Origin: DASSFG01 sp035547915
Lineage (GTDB): Bacteria > Planctomycetota > Planctomycetia > Pirellulales > JAICIG01
Length of the DNA stretch: 64,000 nucleotides
Direction of reading: 5' to 3'
Assembly: GCA_035547915.1 (NCBI GenBank)
Contig: DASZTS010000045.1
Span: forward strand, 75,114-139,113
The notes beneath the pieces are model-generated. The model searched no databases. It was not told the origin of the DNA and was given only the letters and a program-made list of their open reading frames with translations. Below, in pieces: positions 57,301-62,000 of the stretch; position 1 is the stretch's first letter; each line of letters opens with the position of its first letter. A program made the position numbers and the translations under genes.

Positions 57301-58588
57301 GCAACTGGGAGCTGTTGGCCGTGCTGCCGTAGATGGACGGGAAGTTGTAGGTGAAGGTCTGCACGGTGCCGGGCGTGGGGGGCGCCGTGAGCGGCGACTC
57401 GCTAAAGTCGATCGGCGCTTCGTACGGCGTGACCTGTACGCCGGGACCATAGTTGCCACCCGGATAGGCCAGCCCCGCACTGACGTTCGTCGAGCCCAGC
57501 GTCGTTTCGAGAACCTGGTGGGGATCGTTATCGAGCGTGCCCGCTTCGTAGGGAGCAAGGCTCGGCTGCTGGCTGTCACCGAAGGTCGAGCCCGGTTCGG
57601 GGATCGCGACCGTGGTGGGCGTCATGTTGTTGGTGACGTTGTTGCCGTTGACCGTGCCGCTCACAACCTCGTCGTTGCCGATGCGCAGGCGGAAGCTGCC
57701 CTGCGTCGCATTGGCTGGCAGGAGCTGGCTGAGAGGTTGGGAGAACAGCAGCTTCGCCATGTTGGTGCTGGAATCGAAGCTGACCGACGAGGGCCGGAAG
57801 GACGTATCGTCGTTGGTATTGGCCGTGCCCGACGTGTAGATGAGCTGGAAGAGCGCCGGATCGAGCTGGTTGATCGTCGACGGCAGCGGTTCGATGCCCT
57901 TGTTGAAGTAGACGTCGATCTCGTTCGCGGCCTGGCTGAGTTGGCCCTTCGTCGGATCGAAGGTGACCGGCTGGGGAACAACGGATACAACCTGCGGCGG
58001 GGTGTCGATCTGGAAATCGACCTGCAAGTTGGGCTGGAGCGGATTGCCGCTGCTGAAAAGATCGGGAGGCGAATTCGTATCGGCAAGCGCCGTCGACCCC
58101 TTGCCCAAGATATTGATCCCGTACAATCCGTCGTCGAGTGTCTGCGAGAAGCGCAGCACGACTTCGTTGGGCGTCGTGCCGAGCCCGATATAGCCCGGTT
58201 GGACCGGCACGTCGTCGCCCGTATTCAGTGTGCCGTCGGAGCCGGCGCCCACGACTTGAATGCCGCCCAAGGTCGAGGGATCGAGCACCGTTCCCTGGTT
58301 GAACGTCAAATCCAGTTCGCGCGGCGAAGCGGTGAGCACGGGCACCTGACCGGCGGTGCTGGGCGAATAGACGACGTCGCCGCTGTTGGACACGATCGAA
58401 ATCAGCGTCGGCGAGCCGCTCAGCATGGCACGCTCTTCGAAGCGCTCCAGCAGTGCCTTACGTTTCAGCGCCTTGCGTGCTTCGTTCGATCGGCGGCTGC
58501 TCGACCGGCGCGATCGAGCCGAACGGCTGTCGCGACTGCGTGACGAATCGTCAGAAATGAAAGGGTGGAGCGAGCGCCACATCCCCAT
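39386..58588 (-). CDS. Giant multidomain surface protein of 6400 residues with DUF4214 C-terminus
   Basis: The N-terminus is Ser/Arg rich and then LLERFEERAMLSG (46-58), a planctomycete-type tag. Residues about 60-330 look like Ig-like domains. Residues about 430-560 have a matrixin-like layout (IFQLWSNYLGVQFQEV, then QQIGRLMGLG, then AGTVMG) with the zinc ligands missing. FEF/AIN modules and DPPC-like segments follow (about 570-2200), with a beta-helix (about 1480) and an FnIII-like domain (about 1570-1640). DPPC-like regions are near 2730-3200. Calx-beta-like domains (about 3980-4230 and 5000-5210) flank a BNR/sortilin-like propeller (about 4230-5000). A beta-helix, Big_5-like and cadherin-like domains follow (about 5210-6170), then DUF4214 repeats to the end. 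A GGGAG ribosome site precedes the start. It is probably secreted or surface held, possibly adhesive. Confidence 0.9.
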   Translation of the reverse strand: MGMWRSLHPFISDDSSRSRDSRSARSRRSSSRRSNEARKALKRKALLERFEERAMLSGSPTLISIVSNSGDVVYSPSTAGQVPVLTASPRELDLTFNQGTVLDPSTLGGIQVVGAGSDGTLNTGDDVPVQPGYIGLGTTPNEVVLRFSQTLDDGLYGINILGKGSTALADTNSPPDLFSSGNPLQPNLQVDFQIDTPPQVVSVVPQPVTFDPTKGQLSQAANEIDVYFNKGIEPLPSTINQLDPALFQLIYTSGTANTNDDTSFRPSSVSFDSSTNMAKLLFSQPLSQLLPANATQGSFRLRIGNDEVVSGTVNGNNVTNNMTPTTVAIPEPGSTFGDSQQPSLAPYEAGTLDNDPHQVLETTLGSTNVSAGLAYPGGNYGPGVQVTPYEAPIDFSESPLTAPPTPGTVQTFTYNFPSIYGSTANSSQLQNVITSQQENLAREIFQLWSNYLGVQFQEVSNETLGAADFGIVTGVVQAINPTAPASLSALAGPSTLATTLNDGFDGKPEYLAIMNSQIFSTESLYGGPWFTAAMQQIGRLMGLGVNTQDPAGTVMGTGGSDPATGGAPEPVYPTNADILHGQYIYRPQSDNVDMYKFTVNSAGTFNAETIAQRTTFNTITIPATSAAGPVGTGVVDGSTFTINDGTTSITFEFDADGRQFTVGDTNVAIAYNSTDTAAQVAADVVSAINGAATNAGLNVDASADGNVVSLAGPATVTTSATQGGVTYANQPSDLNTVLTLYNQTNVIQVPSSGGAGVVDGSTFTINDGVHPPVVFEFVQGGRTANDNDVHINYSTTDTANVIASDIANAINNNVKTSGLNASAVVQFSQVVINGPLTVTPNGSQGGVTFTVSRQVISSNDDYFGTDSFVNMQLSPGVYYLAVTSTGNTQFNPNVGGSGSGGTTQGPYDLKLDFTPNPLRNLTDTTGTPLQGNSDGTSGGAYDFWFNVGNTIFVDKTPPGGSSATPNGSLTAPYTSIATALQVASDRIIAPAGNAAYTLPNGQTEQLDGQTFVVNDGFDPPVTFEFAANGRTLGINDGNTPVAFNTTDTPAQVAQEIASAINNSATPLQVTAVVHSDSNGTFYVDLVSQSNPNTPVTGSSIDTSGAPSLLSATKLVRILGDTGADNSLGVPAATTGGASLTASQIVSAGQTFQVTAGTVSSTFEFFDGDSLEVTATSGASITDGSKFTITQGSSSVTFEFALNGRTLLDGNTPISYKSTDAPATLAAEIAQAINGAVAAKKFGTTPPISASLSGVGPDGKQVISIGSNSSTSYSVNVSGLQLKSSPATRMAIAAGATAVHYSPSDSPITLAQEMAAAINASPLAQPAGGDVRATVSSSVQTYTNGSAWFVTLSGVGTLTINAQGASAQTGALPTTGLIAVSNAQPYEIGTSQFGGTPLADGATMNVPQGVTVMVDAGAVFKLEGANISVGVNAPGIDRSDSALQVLGTPTSSVFFTSFHDDSIGTTTDTVTSASPGDWGGIVFGQNADMEQQGIFLDSVNDARLTYGGGSVVVDGIQANYTPIYLVGSRPAITNNTILLSHNAAISADPNSFAETIFGSPADTSVNLPPPVQTAPSASTTGGTLAAGTYYYVLTAVGPNGETAASGEVSITVTGATSSVTLNWNSVAGATGYKIYRGLAPGAENVLVGDVTTASATSFVDNGSEIATGQSPPTGQVYITDYERAGPDIAGNTLAITQPGAQLLNAPAGNQIIAGETFIVTTPGTPSSGSPTVGVNNIFEFVNKRATSGVVAGQLLADGHYAVLFDPGAPASGNFAAIPPETPAQIATEIANAITAAKLGVTASVVPTNTSQVSISGASGLTPSTPSSFTAPTGAQLTDGETFVVTNLSTGVQTTFEFDSNGSVASGHVAVTFTTRDTATTVASEMAAAIDTANIGVSAIAATNQVLLSGATHFFFNQSSLAGNTITITAAAGNTITDGTTLQIVDSTTRTTTTFVYRLSTDKTAVPSGEIPIIYSTTDAAATVAAETAAAINGAGLEVSAVVSGTSISLIEEVTGVFASPLSVQSNVLANVINGLLVRTEDPTTQSAETLSVAARWTATDIPYVLSDNLILQGNPGGQLDGTARISGRLDIDPGVTVKLGNARIETDMGANLIAEGTASEPIVFTSLHDNTYGGGGTFATDGVAQSTAAPPTQATPGDWAGLYFAPTSRGSLDHTLVSYAGGNSTVQGNLATFDAIEIHQATVRIADSTIENNASGLASVSRGDLLGNDAAAIYVLGAQPVIVNNVFENNQGATISIDANSLTSAIVPDPGRSTGPVNAFTQFGNNAGPLVRLNEIGNVSTNTGAINGMLVRGGTLDTASVWDDTDIVHVVESQIQATDVDGRGGLTLESSPSASLVVKFNGASAGLTATGTPLDITDRVGGSVQILGMPNYPVILTALSDETAGAGLTPTGLPNVLTDNGAAAVQTGQALLPTVPYVANGTTVSNDVATNVVGHFQATPGPGGELGTSTGFDLGVTAQGQTQLLVNQDFAFEYENYVGVGTNNAVALANTTITQQPTLIGQDIVQSQGNFAGQNGTVNWTVTTSFKPGTTQMVNQVTFNSSAALGALQFINYLDEDVPPAPDDDLLYIQGTPGQPGFQVFTIDGPQRVGLSQSGVYQAGSQLVNATYQGWAADSFDNLEQNIINRTQTYSVAGNINTTDLPPMTDPQLGKVYGPADQTTAFAWSINGTSTSSTITTFLNEVSAPPAPPGGQWQGITLNQFSNDTNIATINESEPAYTGGVGTNDTPSTAQNLGTLATTTLGGSDTQRLGFTVNGVVSPNFSGDVDTYTFQAQPGTQVWMNLGNTAPGLDTVLELVSANGTVLARSDNALNEANSPSLLAQELPGNIAQPLADGTLLGGNYDPNNPSLSNTTYDPNSLTFPSLFNQFSSNPLDAGFRVTLPGNPNSATLSNYYVRVYSKDTNATGLAQFVPGKGTSSGVYQLQIRLQETEQYAGSTIQDADIRFATNGITVQGLPVDSPLVGDAGQQPTPTTTDASQPAASQTSPLSTAQDLGNLLSTNQGAINVAGNVGTSTQVTWYKFEADYNLLDAIQGLNAGNKSVAAIFDVNYADGISRPDTTLAVYDSTGKLIYLGRGSNVPDDQASNAPNAQDSLSYGSYGQLDPYVGSVQMPAGAGAGNPQTYYVAISSSAALPAALNAAYQAGTTNGLVRLEPVDSVNRIAEDHIGAQGGETAQPASSLTPLFNGNVSDQSTFNPAAPVTPSSADLQQIQSLNTSAVPFTLGNDVLFVDQGGSTGHLQTVNPFTGVKVTDIGQTAGSGGGFGDIAMRNDGLLYGITLGPPGATTDANSGQYDQISTGNAATTTVGNDGILTYDLNGTTVTQQNAGVQVDALAFLQSGTTRELFAVGSYVGGPGAAGFSNGLYQLDPNTGAVINPLPNPPITGGNPAPRLLNPSGVGPGEVITGMADVNGLLYAVTNEGGLYIINNPTGPASVQFVAKITTTGGNGVTFTSLTNGPADTNINPSNPSLGTYANDLFAADSNGKLWAFNTSGVLQPVFSGGASSVSLGVTNVTGLAFSTLDYNLWHVTDARADDAGHGINSAPDDSRNTESTNQPEAGNLSYYFGLENPNGAGVIDTGANTTLQPGAANYATNSSVYGTYNLPGGALGSLQTNSFSLANYNAGDLPTLYFNYFLNSGQSTTGFKSSARVMISTDGGQTWTEVATNDPTRVAYNAATDPNALAAGTTAARQNSQGSELPGFDSSSALQPATTVQGQPAIDPRQQVQQLFDGSGQWLQSRIDLSNYAGASNLMLRFDFSTAGSMNQGLPGDKFGAFNNPTRGQNNGFEGFYVDDVTVGLAGRGEMVTGDTADTTYFTTPTSPNVNVPTQILTGPYQLDIRTGTPYAVTADPNQPDIDLVNSYNINDRLTDGFTIIAPAGSALANGQTFQVNDGVHVVTFEFATSSGTLPDGNTGVPFQGSSSAANVAQAIANAVNANTTLTGVHATVTAGNRVDFFGVVNVSTSNSVTGSLAVSVANPTITESGAGDSTTVTISRVNFAPSALGSAVTVHLTATDVVGGLASSNVVLSANGSTSQGGLLNVLIPAGATSVVVTVTGVEQQDLNGDELADGPQKVDITATAAGYGSSSNTLDVEDDAGVIPTLTVAIQSPTSHTIVENQGAGAATGIVTRNSPDNVPLVVTLTSLDTASATVPATVTIPAGADSATFPINAVDDDILRQQPVNVTIVASAANFASGNTSIAVRDDGDSTQVAQGTPLWTAQGPNPVADGQETNLTGPGGLQDPISGAVQKVLVDPADPTGNTLFIATVNGGIWETTNALSANGPTWTPLTDNMPSLSIGDVEFDVTNGTFQTMIAGVGDFSSLNAVGANAPAGGKLAGLMTSTNGGQTWSMLTPSAASPATPVGQNITGVAERGAVIMAAANAAFGNTGGLLRSTDGGVTFTLVSTLANSGLPAGPVTSLIADPVDPNRFYVAVLGTNGGIFTSDNAGATWSDITPTGLRPTLNANGTNDVIKIADSGKAVDIAYEKFNSTNNQTTLSSIYQSPVTNISSATWVQMDLPTTTDNGIVEGLNPVGGGYISIAADPTNPTVVYVGGDQQPFPNNGEGAAGPTGRIFRGDSSRPSGSQWTFITDNNAAGTAPPAHSRSLVFDGSQLLETDDGGIYALSNPSTTGLSTPSGSWSSLVGNLDVTEIENVAYDSNTQTLIAGAVSDAGVPEQNTTGSTAWTDFSQGEGGDVAVDNINSPPGLTESVRYTSSAFMQNFQVTTYDSQGNIVTRTSPPLLVNNLQPLSQFDTNLPRNTTFVLNSQTGTPGWMVIGGGNSVYESFDGGRTLTPLGGGGAGPNALSGAAMAYGGVSGGVSNPYVLWVGVGNTVLLRTTQNGTLNATNYTGAAVRSLTINPVNWRNAFLVDSAGHVWETVNAGQTYQDISGNLTNGASALTANLHSIAFVPGNATNNLIYVGAQDGVYEMQTSNPGSWSRYGALMPDVPVYSLQYVPSDQLLVAGTLGRGAYTASAIGAAGDLAVSLNQTTVSDNGGTITGTITRTGTFGNLAVTLVSSDPAIVPSTTWTIQDGQTSVNFSVPANELLDAAGNQVAFSRETVFLTPQAGGLNPISGFVDVTDSLAPALSISLSTNLLDPNAGVTAITGTVTRNTPTDQPLTVWLVSSDPRVTVPQKVTIPAGQSSVTFAVTNVDQFANDGQPHNVIITAAADNFEGLGIPGDNGVVSDTLTVDAAKHVQAYDRQGDNDIVPEQGQIVLMDNRISNSLDFGIVLTAAGRSSGGNPYPGVPLNLKQPDVVNASGPASLLGFGVAPGATVTNNLLVDNAQGGISISGDPDTGNVAAAVVPIARVLNNTIYGGSTPTGVGVQVSQHASPTILNNIFANLATGVSVDSTSSSTVLEASVYQNDGTNLTGTVSNNGDVNGISLSPTAPLFTDPATNDFYLAPGSAAIDSGISQLPARSYLTSVTNPIGIPASPTNAPAYDLYGQLRAADPESNPNGTGSSLYVDRGAIERIDFSGPISTLVNPVDNSANDLDPTLNVVHEIGSPLNNFAIQLSDPNGSGIDPSTVTSSKFALYRNGTKLTEGIDYFFEFDTNTNIVSFVPATGVWATGNQYTIFIDNGVQFDAFGSGTQGGIKDLAGNNLQPNRGNGSVDPGFTQYDILLQSSTGDAPTVGVPPLQNVPENGVIPTSLTFSSLSTTPNPVTIYDIDAPNDTVTVKLITANGTLSVAGLSGNGTISSTPSMTFADGGTVSVQGSGTASLTLVGSVPDVNMVLSGAAAQSGEPAIAGLTFVPTFDYRGAASISVSVTDAQLGNGGLTGTGVVNIDVTPVNQPPSVNVPTAQTVSENPTSPLVFSAANGNAITITDPDGGTGVETVSISTLNTAGVATGTVALSQTTNLTFVQGNGTAASTMVFSGTLSAINAALNGLQFVPANNFTGQAVINFSVNDNGNGLGPVSGGSGNVLGPSEIGTGKVVITVTPVNQPPFALPIPNQTLQESSSVQTITFDLSPYIGDPDESNTPPEAPPTITITGNSNSSLLSATVNGNILTVTVAAYGSGTATLTLQATDNNVGSVHPIATTTVTYIVNKVLFPPSVGPLEYVYTPYNKGQPVVALDVTDSKGLLSTTTPHNGVPVEVVLTQVPDHGSLAYNPSNGAFAYTPDADFNGRDSFTVRIQDTTSPAGTPTPSTFLTVYLDSPTSAQNANWVTSMYTNVLNRTTPPSGAEVTFWVDELQPQPDANGVTPVAMTREQVAANFVTSTERRSDVIASLYEQYLGRAVDQPGLDYWLQVWADNNGPELVQAGIIGSQEYYITAGGTPDAWVTKLYENLLNRAPDPAGLAYWANYIQSHSLSSVVYGFVTSDEYRGDLLSGIPGDPNNPGWYEQYLHRPVDAAGEAYWVQQMDAGYAQEQILEGILASQEYYNLVNGMG
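52555..56700 (-). repeat. Cluster of about eight FEF/AIN modules in the 6400-residue protein
   Basis: Each module of about 80-100 residues begins with DGxxFxIxDG, continues with TFEF and G-R or similar, has an IxYxxTDxAAxVAxxIAxAIN helix and ends in a short strand with VxLxG. Copies near 56700-56440, 56320-56070 and 55600-55310 are the best preserved; others down to about 52555 are more divergent. Another copy lies near 46920-46660, and three related ones in the partial gene at 59076-64000 (near 63880, 63400 and 62270). I do not know a family name for it. Confidence 0.6.
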
Positions 58589-59075
58589 GGATTTGTACTC
58601 CCAAGAGCGAATCGAGACTCACGCGGCAGTCAGGCAAACTGAAGGACGGACAGACACCCGATTTTCCATTCAGTCCATCTTGTTAGCAATACGCAAACTG
58701 TCTTATTTGCCCAATTTACCCGACCCGTAATCTCGTTGCGCGAACTCTGTCCAGCGTTTTATCGAAGGCCGAATGCCGTGATGTCGGTCTGTGCCGCGTC
58801 ACGGTTGGCGGTTAGGGCAGGATGCATATTTGCCCTAAACGATGGACGTGACATGACGCCACTGGCCCCTTCGGCCGCCCGATCTGCCGGCGCGCACCGG
58901 ACATGGATCGGACAATTGCCTGACCTGAAAAGGCGCGGAAACCGACAGGGCGGTCGCACGACCGAACCCCTATCACGGAATAGCTAAGTTCCATTAAAAC
59001 TCGACTGTCAGGCAAGTCAACAAAATTCGTTCGTTCCTGCTGCGCCCGCCGTTGTGGGTTCTACCGCGCCCGGTT
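58589..59075. other. Noncoding gap of 487 bases with a compound hairpin
   Basis: No gene is supported. It holds the leader of the 6400-residue gene, the weak promoter above, and a two-level stem at 58798-58852: an outer GTCACG/CGTGAC stem and an inner TTAGGGCA/TGCCCTAA stem with an 11-base loop. The structure lies about 220 bases after the stop of the partial gene upstream on the minus strand, so it could be a terminator or a structured leader element. Confidence 0.45.
58686..58714 (-). promoter_or_regulatory. Weak candidate promoter of the 6400-residue gene
   Basis: On the minus strand TTGGGC (58714-58709), a 17-base spacer and TATTGC (58691-58686) lie about 97 bases before the start codon. 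The hexamers are only partly consensus, but the area is the most AT-rich part of the gap. Confidence 0.25.
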
Positions 59076-62000
59076 TTACAGGCCGGTGTAGCGGTACATC
59101 GAACCGAATTGGGGAGCTGCCGGCGTGGCTTGGTATTCAGGCAGATTGATGATCTGGACCTGAATGTCAGCCTGCGTCTGGCCCTGGGCCAACTCCGCGG
59201 TGTAGTGCGACAGCTCGGCCGAGGTCGGGGCCCGATTCAGGTACATCTCGAAGTACGAGGTGACATCGTCGCTGAAGGCCTCGGCGCTCTGCTCGAAGCC
59301 GAGCACGACCTGCTGCCGCGTCAGCGCGCCAGAGTCGAGCAGGTTGCTCCAGTACTGCAGGCCCGCCGGGTCGGCCTGGCGGTTGAGCAGACGTTCGTAG
59401 AGCGTGCTCACCCAGGCCTGGTTGGGCGTCAGCGTCGGTTGGGCCGCGCTGGCCTCGTTGAAGAACTCTGCCGAGCTGATCATCCCGGCGATGACGTTCT
59501 CCGGTCCGCCGTCTTGTATCCACATGTTGACCCAGTAAGCCAAACCTTGTGGGTCGGATGCCCGCAGCAGGAACTGCTCATAGTACTGGTTGACGATCGG
59601 ATCGAGACGCTCAGGGCTCAAGAAGATGCCCTGGGCGACGTTGCCGTAAGGCTGTCCCTGCTGGATCAGCGTGGTCCAGTATTGCAAGCCGACTAGATCG
59701 GCTGCGCGGCCCAACACCTGGTGATATACCTTGTCGACCACCCCTGCCTCGTGCGAGATCAACGTCACCGTCGTCGGCAGGCTCGGCGTCGAACCGATCA
59801 GCGACTCGTAGGTGAATTGATCGTAGCCGTGGAAGGTGGAGTTCGGCGTATAGGTGAACGAGCCGTCGCTGTTCAACACCACCGTGCCGTGCGCGGGCAG
59901 GGTGACGATCTGCGCCGTGGCGCCGCTCGACGGACTGTCGTTGCTCAGCACTCCGGCGGCGGCTGCTACCGAACTACTGCCGCTGTCGCTGATGAGGTAC
60001 GTATCGGCGACGGCCGTCGGGGCCGGCACGACGCTGATCACGAAGGTCGCGGGAGCCGACTGATGGTTGTTACCGTTGTCGACGAGCACCACCGTGACGG
60101 AGGCCGTGCCCGTTGCGCCGGCCGCGGGCGTGAAGGTCAGGTTGCCCGTGGTCGGATCGATCGCTGGGGCGACGCTGAACAGATTCGCGTCGCTGTCGCT
60201 GAGCACGTGGAACGACAGGCCTTGGCCGCTCGGATTGGTGCCGCCCGAAATGCTCGTGGCCCAACCGGCCGAAGTATGTTGGCCGGAATTGACCGTCACC
60301 GACACGTTGGGTCCGGCCGTGAAGCTCGGCAGTTGCGCCGCCGGCACCACCGAAATGTTCACGGTGGCCGCCGCCGATGTCTGCCCACTGCCCGTTACCG
60401 TAAACGTGAAGCTGTCGCTGTGCGTCTGCTGGGCGACGGGAACGTAGATCACCTCGTTTTGTGCGTTGGTGACCGGAGTATTGGCGGCGTTGATCGGAGC
60501 GCCCAACGTGACGCCATCGGGGGTTTGGTAGAGCGTGCCCGTGGTGGGCAGGGTCGCGATCGTGGCCGTCAGGGCCGCCGACGAACCAGTGGCAGGCGTG
60601 CCGCTGAGGGTGATCAGTTGCTGACCGTTCTCGGCGACACTGACCGACTGGCTGGTGGCGGTCGGCACGCTGTTGCTCACCGTTACGATGAACTTCTGGA
60701 AGAAGGTGTTGACGCCGCCGTTGGCATCGTTGCCATTGTCGGTAAGCGTGACCGTGATGGTGGCCTGGCCGGTTACACCGGCAACCGGCGTGAAGAGGAG
60801 CGTGCCCGTCGAGCTGCCCTGGCTGTAGAGCACCGTGGGATTGGGTATCAAGGCGGTATTGCTGCTCGTGGCCACGACGGTCAAGGTTTGCGACTCGTCG
60901 ACCCCGGCCGAGATGCCCGTCAAGTTGACCGATTGCGGGCCGGCGTTCATCTGCAAGGTCAGATTGTTCAGGCTGTTCAGCGTGGGCGGATCGTTGATGC
61001 CCGTGACCGTGACATTTGCCGACTGACTGGCCGACACGTTGTTCGTCGCACCGCTGTTCTGAGCCGTCACGTTCAGTGTGGCGACGCCGAATTGATCTGG
61101 AGCCAACTGGTAGTACAACGTGCCGTTCGAGTCGATATAGGGATTGGGCTCACCGGCAGCCGGATTGGCGGCGCCGTTCGATAGGATGGGGCCCAGTGTT
61201 CCCGACGCGAACAAGTAGGCGTCGCCAGCCGGAACCGAAACATTGAAGGTGACGGGGCCGCCCGCTGCCCCCGGATTGATCCCGAAGGCAAAGTTGGGCA
61301 CCGCGATGACATAGGGATTCAGATGCGGCACCTTGCCGACCGACGGTACCGACACGGTATCGTCCTCGAGCGTCTGCGTATTCTGCGCCAGGCTGAAGGA
61401 GGGCGGCGTGTTGGTCGGTGATACTTGGATCGTGGCCGTGGACGATCCGATACTGTAGGCCGTTCCGCCACCCGTGGAGCCGGACGTCGCCAGATTGGCA
61501 TGGCTGCCCGCCGTGAGGCTGTTCGACTGATCCCACAGTTGGAAGGTCAGCGTGGCCGGACCGACGTAGTTGGCGTTCGGTTGGAAACGGATCTCGGCAC
61601 CCTTGTTCACAGGGTCTGCGCCGGGCAACAGGAGGGCAAAGCTGGTCGACAGCTTTTGCGTTCCGGTGGGCTGCATCGGAATCCAGGTGGCGCCGTTGTC
61701 GAGCGAGTACGACCAGGTGCCGTTCGTCTGGTCGATCGACGTGATCGCGATTCCCTGCTTGGCACTGGCATCGCCGTCGAGATCGATAAAGTGGACCGAG
61801 TTCGCGTTCGGCGGTTGGCCGTCGGTCCAGATGTCGCCGTCGGTCGGGTCGACACTGTTGAGCATCGAACTGACGTAGGTTCCCGTATTGCGGGTCGAGA
61901 CGATGTTCTCGACGACCGGTGAGAAGCTGGGTTGGCCGGCGGAAGTCAATACGGCGGCCGGGTTGAGCGTCGACGACGGATCCTGTACGGACGCATCCAG

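Noticed and set aside
57278..58543. Plus-strand open frame of 421 codons opposite the N-terminus of the 6400-residue gene
   Set aside because: Antisense shadow with no motifs; the minus-strand frame has a planctomycete tag and domains.
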